Shown here: positions 40,479 through 48,852 of the stretch, in pieces
Numbering within the stretch: the first letter of the stretch is position 1
Layout of the letters: each line of letters starts with the position of its first letter
Assembly (NCBI RefSeq): GCF_022095675.1
Contig: NZ_JAHYSG010000040.1
Coordinates: 1-64,000, forward strand
Source: Dactylosporangium sp. AC04546
GTDB taxonomy: Bacteria > Actinomycetota > Actinomycetes > Mycobacteriales > Micromonosporaceae
Reading direction: 5' to 3'
DNA: 64,000 nt
Made by a program: the position numbers and the translations under genes
Notes under the pieces: generated by a model
What the model was told of the DNA's origin: nothing
Databases searched by the model: none
The model's input: only the letters and a program-made list of their open reading frames with translations

Positions 40479-42515
40479 GTGTCCGATCTCGTGACTGTGC
40501 CCGGGCAGCTGTACCTGGTTGGCAACCTGCTCATCATGGTCGCGTACGCCGCGATCACGCTGGCGATCGTGGTGCCCGTGTGGCGGGCGGGGCAGCTGCG
40601 CACCAACAAGCTTGCCGTGGCGACGGCGCTCATCTTCTGCAGCTGCGCGGTCGGGCACGGGATGCACGCGGCGGCGGTGTACGGCGACATCCTCGCCGGG
40701 CACGCCGGGCACGTGTCCTGGTCGATGGCCGGGTGGGACCTGCTGACCGCCGGGATCGGCGGGTACTACTGGACGCTGCGGCGCAGCTACGGCGTCCTGC
40801 TCGGCCGGGGCGCGATCTACGTCAGCCCGTGGGAGCAGCGCCGGCTGGCCGAGGCCGGCGAGCGGGAGCGGTCCGCCCGGGCGACGCTCGCCGCGGTCGT
40901 CGACGCCACCACCGACGCCGTCATCGGGGTGTCGCTCGACGGGGCGATCACGGCCTGGAACCGGGGGGCGGAGCGGCTGTTCGGGTACACCGCCGACGAG
41001 GTGCTCGGGCGGCCGGCCGCGCTGCTCGCCGACGACGGGGACGAGGGGCAGCAGGCCGGGGTCATCGCGCGGATCGCGGCGGGGGCGCGGGACCTCGAGT
41101 ACGAGGCGCGGCGGGTCCGCAAGGACGGCACCGTGCTGGAGGTGGCGGTCAGCCTGGCGCCGATCGAGGACGCCACCGGCGCGCTGGTCGGCATGGCGGC
41201 GGTGGCGCGGGACATCACCGCGGCCAAGGAGGCGACCGCCCGCCGCCGGGCCGTCGAGGAGCGCACCCACCAGGCGCAGCGCATGGAGAGCCTGGGCAAG
41301 CTGGCCGGTGGCGTCGCCCACGACTTCAACAACATCCTCGCCATCATCGCCAACTACACGGACTTCGCGTCGGAGGCGGTGGAGGCCCTGGAGCGCGAGC
41401 CGGCCGCGGATGCCGTGGGACCCAAAGGCGCGGCCGTCGGCGGTGCGGGAGCGGCTGGCGGTGCGGGAGCGGGAGTGGGCGGGTCAGGCCGGGCCGGTCG
41501 TGGGGCGGCGGTGCAGGCGGACCTGGAGCAGGTACGCGTCGCCACCCGCCGGGCCATGAACCTCACCCGGCAGCTGCTCACCTTCACCCGCGCGGACGCC
41601 GTGCAGCCGCAGGACGTCGACCTCGACAGCGTCCTCGCCGAGGTCCAGGCCATGCTGTCGCGCACGATCGGCGGGCACATCAACCTCGTCACCGTCCCGG
41701 CGGGCGAGCCGCTCGTCGTGCACGCCGACCCCGGCCAGCTGCAGCAGGTGCTGCTGAACCTCGCGATCAACGCCCGTGACGCCATGCCCGACGGCGGCAC
41801 GCTGGTCATGGAGGCCGGGGCCGCCACGCTCGACGGCGACGTCGCCGACGTGCGGCCGGAGCTGGCGGCGGGGGAGTACGCGCGGCTCGCCGTGAGCGAC
41901 ACCGGCGAGGGGATGCCGAAGGAGGTGGCCGAGCGCATCTTCGAGCCGTTCTTCACCACGAAGCCGCGCGGCCAGGGCACGGGCCTCGGGCTTGCCACCG
42001 TCTACGGGATCGTGGCCGAGGCCGGCGGCGGGATCCACGTGTACACCGAGCCGCAGATCGGCACCACCTTCCGGGTGTACCTGCCGCGCGTGCGGACGGC
42101 CGTCGCGGCGGGCCCGGCCGTGGTGGTGGCGGCGCCGCCCGACGGCGGGGGGCTGCGGGTGCTGGTCGTCGAGGACGAGCCCGCTCTGGCCCAGGTGGTG
42201 CGGCGGATCCTGGTGGCGGGCGGCTACCAGGTGCGGGTCGCGGCCGACGGGGCGGAGGCGCTGCGCCTGCATGAGCAGCACGGCTGCGACCTGCTGCTCA
42301 CCGACGTCATCATGCCCGAGCTGTCCGGGCCGCGGCTGGCGGCCGCGCTGCAGGAGCGCCAGCCGGGGCTGCCCGTGCTGTACATGTCCGGATACAGCAA
42401 CGGCCTGCTCGGCGGGACCCAGATCGTCGAGCCCGGCGTGACCCTGCTGGAGAAGCCGTTCACCGGTACCGAGCTGCTGCACAAGGTCCATCAGGTCGGC
42501 GCCGGGATGGTCTGA
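40479..42515 (+). CDS. Hybrid sensor histidine kinase with PAS and receiver domains
   Basis: 678 aa from a GTG. Three or so membrane segments (about 1-100) precede a PAS domain (about 130-250; VIGVSLDGAITAWNRGAERL). The H-box is GGVAHDFNNILAIIANYTDF. A Gly/Ala-rich insertion of about 45 residues interrupts the dimerisation helices. HATPase_c follows with NLAINARDAMPDGG and TGLGLATVYGIV. The C-terminal receiver (about 560-678) has VVEDEPALAQVV and phosphoacceptor Asp in LLLTDVIMPELSG. No partner regulator is adjacent. It ends 25 bp inside the convergent kinase gene. Confidence 0.92.
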   Translation: MSDLVTVPGQLYLVGNLLIMVAYAAITLAIVVPVWRAGQLRTNKLAVATALIFCSCAVGHGMHAAAVYGDILAGHAGHVSWSMAGWDLLTAGIGGYYWTLRRSYGVLLGRGAIYVSPWEQRRLAEAGERERSARATLAAVVDATTDAVIGVSLDGAITAWNRGAERLFGYTADEVLGRPAALLADDGDEGQQAGVIARIAAGARDLEYEARRVRKDGTVLEVAVSLAPIEDATGALVGMAAVARDITAAKEATARRRAVEERTHQAQRMESLGKLAGGVAHDFNNILAIIANYTDFASEAVEALEREPAADAVGPKGAAVGGAGAAGGAGAGVGGSGRAGRGAAVQADLEQVRVATRRAMNLTRQLLTFTRADAVQPQDVDLDSVLAEVQAMLSRTIGGHINLVTVPAGEPLVVHADPGQLQQVLLNLAINARDAMPDGGTLVMEAGAATLDGDVADVRPELAAGEYARLAVSDTGEGMPKEVAERIFEPFFTTKPRGQGTGLGLATVYGIVAEAGGGIHVYTEPQIGTTFRVYLPRVRTAVAAGPAVVVAAPPDGGGLRVLVVEDEPALAQVVRRILVAGGYQVRVAADGAEALRLHEQHGCDLLLTDVIMPELSGPRLAAALQERQPGLPVLYMSGYSNGLLGGTQIVEPGVTLLEKPFTGTELLHKVHQVGAGMV

Positions 42516-44362
42516 GCCTGCTCGCCGTCGCTGAGCGGCAGCGTGACGCTCAGGTGCGTGCCGCCGCCGGCCGGGCTGGCGATGCGCAGCCGGCCGCCGA
42601 TCGCCTCGACCCGGTCGCGCATCCCGGCCAGGCCGGAGCCGCGGTTCGGGTCGGCGCCGCCGTCGCCGTCGTCGCGGATCGACAGCACCAGCTGCTCGCG
42701 GCGGGTGGCCGGATCGGCGGCGATGTCGATGTCGATGTCGATCGTGGACGCGGCGGCGTGCTTGGCGGCGTTGGTGAGCGCCTCGGACACCACGTAGTAC
42801 GCGGCGACCTCGACGCCGCTCGGCAGCCGCCGCCGCGGGCCGGCCCGGACGGCCACCGGCACCGGGCAGCGGCGGGCGAGTGCCTTGAGCGCCGACGCGA
42901 GCCCGCCCTGCGACAGCAGCGCCGGGTGGATGCCGCGGGAGATCTCCTGCAGGTCGTCGAACGCGCTGCGCAGGCCGTCGGTGGTGCGGTCCAGCCGGGC
43001 GCGCAGCTCGCCGAGCTCCGGCGGCACGAGCGCCTCGGCGGCGCGCAGCTCCAGCCCGAGCGAGACCATCCGCTGCTGGACGCCGTCGTGCAGGTCGCGC
43101 TCGATGCGGCGGCGGGCCTCGTCGGCGGCGAACACCAGCCGGGCCCGGGACCGGGTCAGCTCGGCCCGGTCCTCGGCGTTGGCGACCGCCGTGGCGACCA
43201 GCTCGGTGAACTGGGCGAGCTGGTGCTCGGCGCCCTGCGGCGGCGGCTCGGACCGGGACCACAGCGCGGTCAGCACGCCCCAGACGACGCCGTCGACGAG
43301 CACCGGCGCGGCGACCGAACCCCGCATTCCCTCGGTGCGGGCGAGGTCGGCGAGGGTGCCCCGGCGGTCGCCGTAGCTGTCCATGCGGGCCGGCCGGGAG
43401 CTGCGCAGGACCAGCTCGGTCACGCCGCCGCTGACGTCGAGCCGGCGGCCGAGGAGGCTGTCGAGGCCGGGCTTGCCGTACTCGGCGACCACCGTCACCG
43501 TGCCGGGCGCCTCCTGGCGCATGAGCCGGGTGGCGTCGGCGCCGAGCAGCTGGGCCGTCTCCGCGGCGACCGCGGCCACCACGTCGGCCGGCGGGGCGCC
43601 GTGCGCGACGAGCACCGCCACCCGGCGCAGGATCGCCTGCTCGGTGGCCAGGGTGCGCAGCGCCGCCTCGGCCGCGGCCCGCTCGGCGGCCGCCGACAGC
43701 AGCGCCTCCAGCGGCGGCAGCACCCGGTCGCCCAGCCGTTGCAGTACCGGCTCGGGCACGCCGGCCGGCACGAGGAGGGCCCCCTGCCGTTTGTCGAGCT
43801 GGAGCGGGATGACGGTGTGCGGCTCGCCGGCCGTGTCCACCGGCTCGTCGAGGAGCAGGCGGCAGGACGGCATCCCGAGCGTGTCGGCGATCCGCCGGGC
43901 CGCCTCGGGCAGGACAGGGCCCGGCTCCCCGGCGCCGAGCAGCAGCCGGGTGAGCCCGGCGATGAGGTCCGCCTCCCGCCGGCGCTGCGCGGCCTCGCCC
44001 GCCCGGGCCCGCGCCAGCCGGGCCAGCGCGCCGCCGAGGGCCGCGGTGAGCAGCAGCACCGCGAGCTCCAGCCAGTCGCGCAGGTCGGCGAGCGTGAACC
44101 GGCGCAGCGGGTGGACGTGGAAGAAGTCGAACGCGGCGGAGCTGGCCACCGCCATCGCCACGCCCAGCGGCATGCCCCACACCATGGCGACCAGCAGGAC
44201 GCCGGGCAGGAAGATGGCGCCGATGGCCTCGCGGGGCGCGGCCTGCGAGAGCGGGTACGCCAGCAGTGTCTCCAGCGCGACCAGCAGCACGCTCGTCACG
44301 ATGCCCCACCCGAGCGGGGGCGGCTCCGGCCGCACCAGCCAGGCGGCGAGGCGGGCAAGCAT
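42491..44362 (-). CDS. NarL-type sensor histidine kinase with DUF4118 and GAF domains
   Basis: 623 aa. Four N-terminal membrane segments form a KdpD-like DUF4118 domain (FLPGVLLVAMVWGMPLGVAM). A first GAF-like region is followed by a clear GAF domain (about 250-395; GSVAAPVLVDGVVWGVLTAL). The HisKA_3 box RRRIERDLHDGVQQRMVSLG and HATPase_c (VVSEALTNAAKHAAAS, GSGLAGMRDRVEAIGG) complete it. No LuxR-type response regulator is adjacent, so it is an orphan in this window. Confidence 0.92.
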   Translation of the reverse strand: MLARLAAWLVRPEPPPLGWGIVTSVLLVALETLLAYPLSQAAPREAIGAIFLPGVLLVAMVWGMPLGVAMAVASSAAFDFFHVHPLRRFTLADLRDWLELAVLLLTAALGGALARLARARAGEAAQRRREADLIAGLTRLLLGAGEPGPVLPEAARRIADTLGMPSCRLLLDEPVDTAGEPHTVIPLQLDKRQGALLVPAGVPEPVLQRLGDRVLPPLEALLSAAAERAAAEAALRTLATEQAILRRVAVLVAHGAPPADVVAAVAAETAQLLGADATRLMRQEAPGTVTVVAEYGKPGLDSLLGRRLDVSGGVTELVLRSSRPARMDSYGDRRGTLADLARTEGMRGSVAAPVLVDGVVWGVLTALWSRSEPPPQGAEHQLAQFTELVATAVANAEDRAELTRSRARLVFAADEARRRIERDLHDGVQQRMVSLGLELRAAEALVPPELGELRARLDRTTDGLRSAFDDLQEISRGIHPALLSQGGLASALKALARRCPVPVAVRAGPRRRLPSGVEVAAYYVVSEALTNAAKHAAASTIDIDIDIAADPATRREQLVLSIRDDGDGGADPNRGSGLAGMRDRVEAIGGRLRIASPAGGGTHLSVTLPLSDGEQAQTIPAPT

Positions 44363-44435
44363 AAGCGGCCCCTCTCGAACCCGGGACCAGTCCGATGCTA
44401 ACCGCCGCGACGGTCCACCGGATCACCCCGGGCCG

Positions 44436-44500
44436 TGTCAAACATTCTCGACATGGTGTCAAAGACGTGTTACCTTCGGGATGTCAAAGATTCTGTACAT
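44436..44500. promoter_or_regulatory. Three TGTCAAA iterons around the promoter of the XRE operon
   Basis: Copies at 44436-44454, 44457-44475 and 44482-44500 begin TGTCAAAC or TGTCAAAG. The first and third also have dyad ends (TGTC...GACA and ATGT...ACAT). A promoter TCGACA-N17-TACCTT (44448-44476) lies among them. They are likely operators for the XRE regulator encoded second in the operon. Confidence 0.55.
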
Positions 44501-44519
44501 CCACCTCCGGGAGCCGGCT

Positions 44520-44948
44520 GTGACGCACGAGGAGAAACGAGCGTGGATCATGCTCGTGACCGCCGTACTGGCGTATGCCGCCTACGTCGTCGTCGTGCTG
44601 CGCCGCGCGGGTGACGGCGCCCTGACGGACGTGCCCTACGCCGGCCCCCTGCTGTGGACCGTCGGCGGCGCCATCGTGGCCAACATCGTCCTGGAGATCG
44701 GCCTCGGCGTCGTCAACCCGCGGGCCTCCCGTGCGAAGGACGTGCGCGACCGGGAGATCGGCCGGCTCGGCGACCACGTCGGCCAGGCGTTCGTGGTCAT
44801 CGGCGCGGTGTCGGCCATGCTCATGGCCATCGCCGAGTGGGACTTCTTCTGGATCGCCAACGTCATCTACCTGTGCTTCGTGCTCTCGTCAGTCCTCGGG
44901 TCGGTCACCAAGGTCCTCGTGTACCGCGGGAGCCTCCCCCAGTGGTGA
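44520..44948 (+). CDS. Four-helix membrane protein, unknown function
   Basis: 142 aa from a GTG with GGGAG seven bases upstream. Four membrane segments: AWIMLVTAVLAYAAYVVVVL, LLWTVGGAIVANIVLEIGLG, AFVVIGAVSAMLMAIAEW and ANVIYLCFVLSSVLGSVTKV. A charged loop with KDVRDREIGRLGDHVGQ lies in the middle. It resembles DUF2178-like membrane proteins commonly paired with a small XRE regulator, as here (4-bp overlap GTGA). Confidence 0.8.
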   Translation: MTHEEKRAWIMLVTAVLAYAAYVVVVLRRAGDGALTDVPYAGPLLWTVGGAIVANIVLEIGLGVVNPRASRAKDVRDREIGRLGDHVGQAFVVIGAVSAMLMAIAEWDFFWIANVIYLCFVLSSVLGSVTKVLVYRGSLPQW

Positions 44949-45169
44949 AACCGACCCGCGTCACCAACCGCATCCGCGCCCTGCGCTTCGAGCGCGCCGA
45001 GATGACCCAGGCCGAGCTCGCCGATCGCATCGGCGTCACCCGGCAGACCGTGATCGCCATCGAGCAGGGCCGCTACTCGCCGTCGCTGGAGATGGCGTTC
45101 AAGATCGCCCATGTGCTCGGCGTCCGGCTCGACGACGTCTTCCAGTACCCCGAGGAGGGGACCCCGTGA
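44945..45169 (+). CDS. XRE-family transcriptional regulator
   Basis: 74 aa, essentially only a Cro/CI-type helix-turn-helix: MTQAELADRIGVTRQTVIAI followed by EQGRYSPSLEMAFKIAHVLG. Single-domain proteins of this kind are usually encoded with a small membrane protein and act as local repressors. The three iterons upstream of the operon are its likely sites. It overlaps both neighbours. Confidence 0.92.
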   Translation: MKPTRVTNRIRALRFERAEMTQAELADRIGVTRQTVIAIEQGRYSPSLEMAFKIAHVLGVRLDDVFQYPEEGTP

Positions 45170-46146
45170 GAGCCATCGTTCAGGATCGCTACGGGCCGGC
45201 CGAGGTGCTCGCCCTGCGCGACACGCAACGGCCCGCCGCCGGGCCCGGCAAGGTCCTCGTCGAGGTCCGCGCCGCCGGGGTCGACCCCGGCGTGTGGATC
45301 TTCATGACCGGCCGGCCGTACCTCGTGCGCATGGCCATCGGCCTGCGCCGCCCGACCCCGGCCGTGCGCGGCCGCGACCTGGCCGGCGTCGTGGCCGGCG
45401 TCGGCGCGGGCGTCACCGGCTTCCAGCCCGGCGACGAGGTCTACGGCTGCGGCGAGAGCGGCTCCTACGCCGAGTTCGCCGTCGCCCGCGCCGACCGGCT
45501 CGCGCCGAAGCCCGCCAACCTCACCTTCGCCCAGGCCGCCGCCGTGCCCGTCTCCGCGATGACCGCCCTGCGCGCCGTCCGCGACGCGGGGGAGGTCCGC
45601 GCGGGCCAGCGGGTGCTCGTCATCGGCGCCGGCGGCGGCGTCGGCTCGTTCGCCGTGCAGCTCGCCAAGGCGCGCGGCGCCCACGTCACCGGCGTCTGCA
45701 GCGGCGCGAAGGCGGCGCTCGTGCGCGGCCTCGGCGCCGACGACGTCGTCGACCACACCCGGGAGCGCTTCGACCACGGCTCCTCGCGGTACGACGTGAT
45801 CATCGAAACCGCCGGTGACCACGCGCTGAGCGCCCTGCGGCGCGCGCTCACCCCGCGCGGCACCCTGGCCATCGTCGGCGGCAGCTACGACCGGGGCGGG
45901 CTGCTCGGCGGCTTCACCCGGCAGATGTTCCGCGCCCCGCTGCTGTCGCTGTTCGTCGGCCAGCGCCTGCGCAACGTCAGCGCCCGCGAGGACGCCGCCG
46001 ACCTGCGGGAGCTCACGGCGCTCATCGAGGCCGGCGCGGTCACCCCGGCCGTCGAGCGCACCTACCCGCTCGCCGACACCGCGGCCGCGCTGCGGGCCCT
46101 GACCGCCGCCCACCGCCCGGCCGGCAAGCTGGTGGTGACGCTGTGA
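45166..46146 (+). CDS. NAD(P)-dependent medium-chain dehydrogenase, quinone oxidoreductase-like
   Basis: 326 aa from a GTG. The nucleotide-binding motif is VLVIGAGGGVGSFAVQLAKA, and the N-terminal GroES-like domain has VRGRDLAGVVAGVGAGVTGF. Zinc ligands are absent, so it belongs to the quinone oxidoreductase (QOR) branch. The third gene of the XRE operon; an oxidative- or electrophile-stress role is plausible but unproven. Confidence 0.9.
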   Translation: MRAIVQDRYGPAEVLALRDTQRPAAGPGKVLVEVRAAGVDPGVWIFMTGRPYLVRMAIGLRRPTPAVRGRDLAGVVAGVGAGVTGFQPGDEVYGCGESGSYAEFAVARADRLAPKPANLTFAQAAAVPVSAMTALRAVRDAGEVRAGQRVLVIGAGGGVGSFAVQLAKARGAHVTGVCSGAKAALVRGLGADDVVDHTRERFDHGSSRYDVIIETAGDHALSALRRALTPRGTLAIVGGSYDRGGLLGGFTRQMFRAPLLSLFVGQRLRNVSAREDAADLRELTALIEAGAVTPAVERTYPLADTAAALRALTAAHRPAGKLVVTL

Positions 46147-46721
46147 TCGACCGCCGCTCCGCGCTCGCCGCCGGGTTCGGCCTGCTCGCCATGGTCGTGC
46201 TCTCGGCGTACAGCTTCGCCACCCTCTCCGACGCGGACGCCGACCTGCGCGGCGCCACCGCCGGCTTCGCGCTCGTCGCGGTCCTCGACGTCGTCGTCGC
46301 CTGGGGCCTCTACGGCGTGCTCGCCGCGGCCGACCGCGGCCTGGCCCAGCTCGCCGCCGGCCTGCGCGTCGCCTACGCCGCCGCGTTCCTCGCCGCGCAG
46401 GGTGACCTGCTCGCCGGCCGGTCCGGCGTCGATGCCTTCGAGCGCGGCTGGGACCTGGCGCTGCTCGTCTTCGGCGTCCACCTGCTCGTCGCCGGCTGGG
46501 CCGCGATCCGCGCGTCCTACGTGCCGACCTGGCTCGGCGCGCTGCTGCTGCTGGCCGGGGCCGGCTACGCCGGCGACAGCCTCGGCACGGTCGCCGGCTA
46601 CGACCTCGGCCTGGCCACCTTCACCTTCGCCGGCGAGGTGGTCCTCCTCGGCTGGCTGCTGTGGGCCGGCTACCGAGCCCCCGGACGAGCGTCGAGGGGC
46701 GTGAGGAACAGCCCGGCCTGA
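46143..46721 (+). CDS. DUF4386-like integral membrane protein
   Basis: 192 aa from a GTG overlapping the dehydrogenase stop. Six or so hydrophobic segments (AAGFGLLAMVVLSAYSFATL, AVLDVVVAWGLYGVLAAAD, ALLVFGVHLLVAGWAAIRAS, WLGALLLLAGAGYAGDSLGT, LATFTFAGEVVLLGWLLWAG) fit the DUF4386 pattern. Last gene of the four-gene operon; function unknown. Confidence 0.8.
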   Translation: MIDRRSALAAGFGLLAMVVLSAYSFATLSDADADLRGATAGFALVAVLDVVVAWGLYGVLAAADRGLAQLAAGLRVAYAAAFLAAQGDLLAGRSGVDAFERGWDLALLVFGVHLLVAGWAAIRASYVPTWLGALLLLAGAGYAGDSLGTVAGYDLGLATFTFAGEVVLLGWLLWAGYRAPGRASRGVRNSPA

Positions 46722-46834
46722 TGGGTCGGGGCCTGCCCGGGCGCCGGCACCCGTTGCAGCTGCTTGACCCCCGCCGGTTCGAGCGCAAGCGGCACCCAGT
46801 GGAACAACACCGCCGGGTGCCGCTCCTGCAGCAT
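46670..46834 (-). CDS. Small ORF or gene fragment
   Basis: 54 codons from an ATG at 46834, reading HPAVLFHWVPLALEPAGVKQ in the middle and ending at a TAG inside the 3' end of the DUF4386 gene. Composition and codon use look like real protein, and this is the only such reading of the 174-bp gap 46722-46895. There is no ribosome binding site and an in-frame stop lies about 13 codons upstream, so it may be a relic rather than a gene. Confidence 0.3.
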   Translation of the reverse strand: MLQERHPAVLFHWVPLALEPAGVKQLQRVPAPGQAPTHQAGLFLTPLDARPGAR

Positions 46835-46895
46835 CACCGCCGGATCCCAGTCGCCGCCCCCGGGGCCAGGTCATCCGCTGCTAGGGTAATTTTCC

Positions 46896-47435
46896 GTGCG
46901 TCGATACCTCGGGATCGTGTCGCTGCTGCTGCTCTCGGGGTGCGCCGCGCCCGCCGTCCCCGCCCGCGCGACCGCGATCCCGTCGCCGTCCCCCTCGCCG
47001 TCACCGGTGACGACCACGTCCTCCGCCACCACGTCCCCCGCGCCGAAGCCGACGAGCGCCATGCCAGCGAGCGCCAAGCCGGCGACGACGCCGGCGTTGT
47101 GCAGGTTCGCCACGATGGACGAGGTGGCGGGCGCGATCGCGCAGCCGGTGACCGGGTGGCTGGAGGCGACCGGCGGCTGCTGGTACCGGCTCAGCACCGT
47201 CGCCCAGTTCACGACCAGCGTCAAGGTCATGGTGTTCCGCAACCAGGTCGCGCAGCAGGACAAGGGCGAGGTCGCGGTGCCCGGCCTGGGGTACAAGGCG
47301 TGGTGGTACGACGGGCACAACCTCGAGGTCCAGGCCGGCCGGGACGTGGTCTGGATCGACACCGGTGACATCGACGCCGACGACAAGCTGACCCCGGCCA
47401 AGAAGGTGTTCGCGGTCGTCCGCAAGCGCCTCTGA
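46896..47435 (+). CDS. Lipoprotein, DUF3558-like
   Basis: 179 aa from a GTG. A short lipoprotein signal ends LLLLSGC (Cys at about 16). A Pro/Ser/Thr/Ala linker follows to about 65, then a compact domain with CRFATMDEVAGAIAQPVTG, GGCWYRL and GLGYKAWWYDGHNLEVQAGR. The pattern of a paired cysteine and a terminal AKKVFAVV helix resembles DUF3558-type lipoproteins. A -10-like TAGGGT ends nine bases before the GTG, so the message may be leaderless. Confidence 0.8.
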   Translation: MRRYLGIVSLLLLSGCAAPAVPARATAIPSPSPSPSPVTTTSSATTSPAPKPTSAMPASAKPATTPALCRFATMDEVAGAIAQPVTGWLEATGGCWYRLSTVAQFTTSVKVMVFRNQVAQQDKGEVAVPGLGYKAWWYDGHNLEVQAGRDVVWIDTGDIDADDKLTPAKKVFAVVRKRL

Positions 47436-47482
47436 CGCCTAACCGACAGGGGAGCGCCCGGTTCGCTGTCATCCTGAGCCGG

Positions 47483-48217
47483 ATGCGACTGACCCCACGC
47501 AACATCGGCAGCCTGGTGCTCGGGCTGGGCGGCGCCGCCATGCTCGCCGTCGGCCTGTTCTACCTGCTCAACACGGGCAGCTGCGCCTCCGGCGGCCCCT
47601 ACGTGACGGCCCGCTCGTGCCCGGCCGGCACCGGCCGGCTGACCTTCCTGCTGATCGCCGGGACGGTCGTGTGGCTGGCCGGGCTGGTCCTCAGCGAGGA
47701 GGGCCTGGTCAAGCCGGGCACCGGCCAGGCGGTGTGGACGCTCGGCTTCACCGGCATCGGCGTCACGGTCCTGGCCAAGGCGCTGTTGCAGGACTCGATG
47801 CCGCCGGACTCCCGCCTCGGCGCCGTCATCGTCGGCGCGGTGTTCATCCCGATGGGCCTGGCGGTCGGCGTCGGCGGCCTGCTGCAGCTGCGCCGCGAGC
47901 GCACACGGCAGCGGCCGCGGCCCACGGTCCCGGACACCCCGGAGCGCCGCCTGCACCGCCTGCGCAGCACCGGCGCCCTGACCCGCGCCGAGTTCGTCCG
48001 CCTCAAGCACGACCCGCCGGCCGACATCCTCGCCCTCGTGCAGCGGCTGGCCGACCAGCGCGAAGCGGGCGAGCTCACCGACGCCGAATTCGAGACGACG
48101 AAGCGGCAGGTCCTCCAGGGCTGCCGCCGGCCGCCGCGCGAAAAGGGCTCACACGGCGGCCGGCCATGCGCTACGACGCGTGGCCACCGTCGAAGTGTCC
48201 ATTGCGGACGGCGGTGA
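47483..48217 (+). CDS. Membrane protein with C-terminal SHOCT-like motifs
   Basis: 244 aa. Four membrane segments occupy residues about 10-135 (VLGLGGAAMLAVGLFYLLN, LTFLLIAGTVVWLAGLVLSE, VWTLGFTGIGVTVLAKALLQ, LGAVIVGAVFIPMGLAVGVG). Two SHOCT-like helices follow: LHRLRSTGALTRAEFVRLKH and LADQREAGELTDAEFETTKR. The last 35 residues run antisense into the DUF397 gene and are probably an unstructured tail. Function unknown. Confidence 0.78.
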   Translation: MRLTPRNIGSLVLGLGGAAMLAVGLFYLLNTGSCASGGPYVTARSCPAGTGRLTFLLIAGTVVWLAGLVLSEEGLVKPGTGQAVWTLGFTGIGVTVLAKALLQDSMPPDSRLGAVIVGAVFIPMGLAVGVGGLLQLRRERTRQRPRPTVPDTPERRLHRLRSTGALTRAEFVRLKHDPPADILALVQRLADQREAGELTDAEFETTKRQVLQGCRRPPREKGSHGGRPCATTRGHRRSVHCGRR

Positions 48218-48374
48218 CGAACGCGCCCCAGGCGGCGGCCGGGAACTCCAGCCGCACGCCGGGAAGCTGGGAGTTCCGGACACCGACCACCTGATCGCTG
48301 TCGGCGACCTCGACGCAGTTGTCCTCGCTCACGCACCGCCTGGCCCTGCGCCAAGTCGAACGATCCGGGCTCAC
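48171..48374 (-). CDS. DUF397 domain protein
   Basis: 67 aa from a GTG with AGGAG four bases upstream. The sequence has the DUF397 pattern: STWRRARRCVSEDNCVEVAD, the SQLPGVRLEFPAAAWGAFVTAVR end. DUF397 proteins are small partners of actinobacterial XRE regulators (as in the WhiJ/BldB-type developmental systems). Here no partner XRE gene is adjacent, so the gene is an orphan. Its 3' end overlaps the convergent SHOCT gene by 47 bp. Confidence 0.85.
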   Translation of the reverse strand: MSPDRSTWRRARRCVSEDNCVEVADSDQVVGVRNSQLPGVRLEFPAAAWGAFVTAVRNGHFDGGHAS

Positions 48375-48462
48375 AGCACTCCTCTTACTGATCGGGAAAA
48401 CAGGGTATACCGGGCGCGAGGAGCAACGAGCCACCTGGCCCCGGGACGCGGACGGTCGGACA

Positions 48463-48816
48463 CTACCGGAGGGTGTCGGCCTCACGACGGACAACCGTGA
48501 CATCCGCCGGCCGCGCGGACCGTCGGCCCGCCGCGGCCAGGAAGGCCACCGACGCAGCCGAGACCGCCGCGCAGGCCAGCAGCGCGCGGGCCACCGAGAA
48601 GCGGGTGCCGAGCCGGCCCGCCGGCGGGCCGCCCGTGATCTCGCCCAGGGCGCCCGCCATCCCGACCGCCGACAGGACCGTCGCCCGGTTGGCCGGGGTC
48701 GTCTCGCGGACCAGCCAGGTCGTCCACAGTGGATCCGCCGCCGCGCGCACGGCGCCCGCCAGGATCGCCGCCGTCGCGGCGGCCGGGAACGTGGCCGACA
48801 GGGCGAAGGCCAGCAT
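48463..48816 (-). pseudogene. Truncated MFS transporter, C-terminal part only
   Basis: 118 codons with two to three membrane segments (FPAAATAAILAGAVRAAADP, GMAGALGEITGGPPAGRLG, ALLACAAVSAASVAFLAAAG). The segment LVRETTPANRATVLSAVGMA is the usual loop between late helices of major facilitator exporters. Nothing upstream continues the protein: the DinB gene ends 36 bp away. The gene has lost about two thirds of its length. Confidence 0.65.
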
Positions 48817-48852
48817 CGCGGCGGTCCGGCCGGCCCGGCGGGCGCGAGCCGA

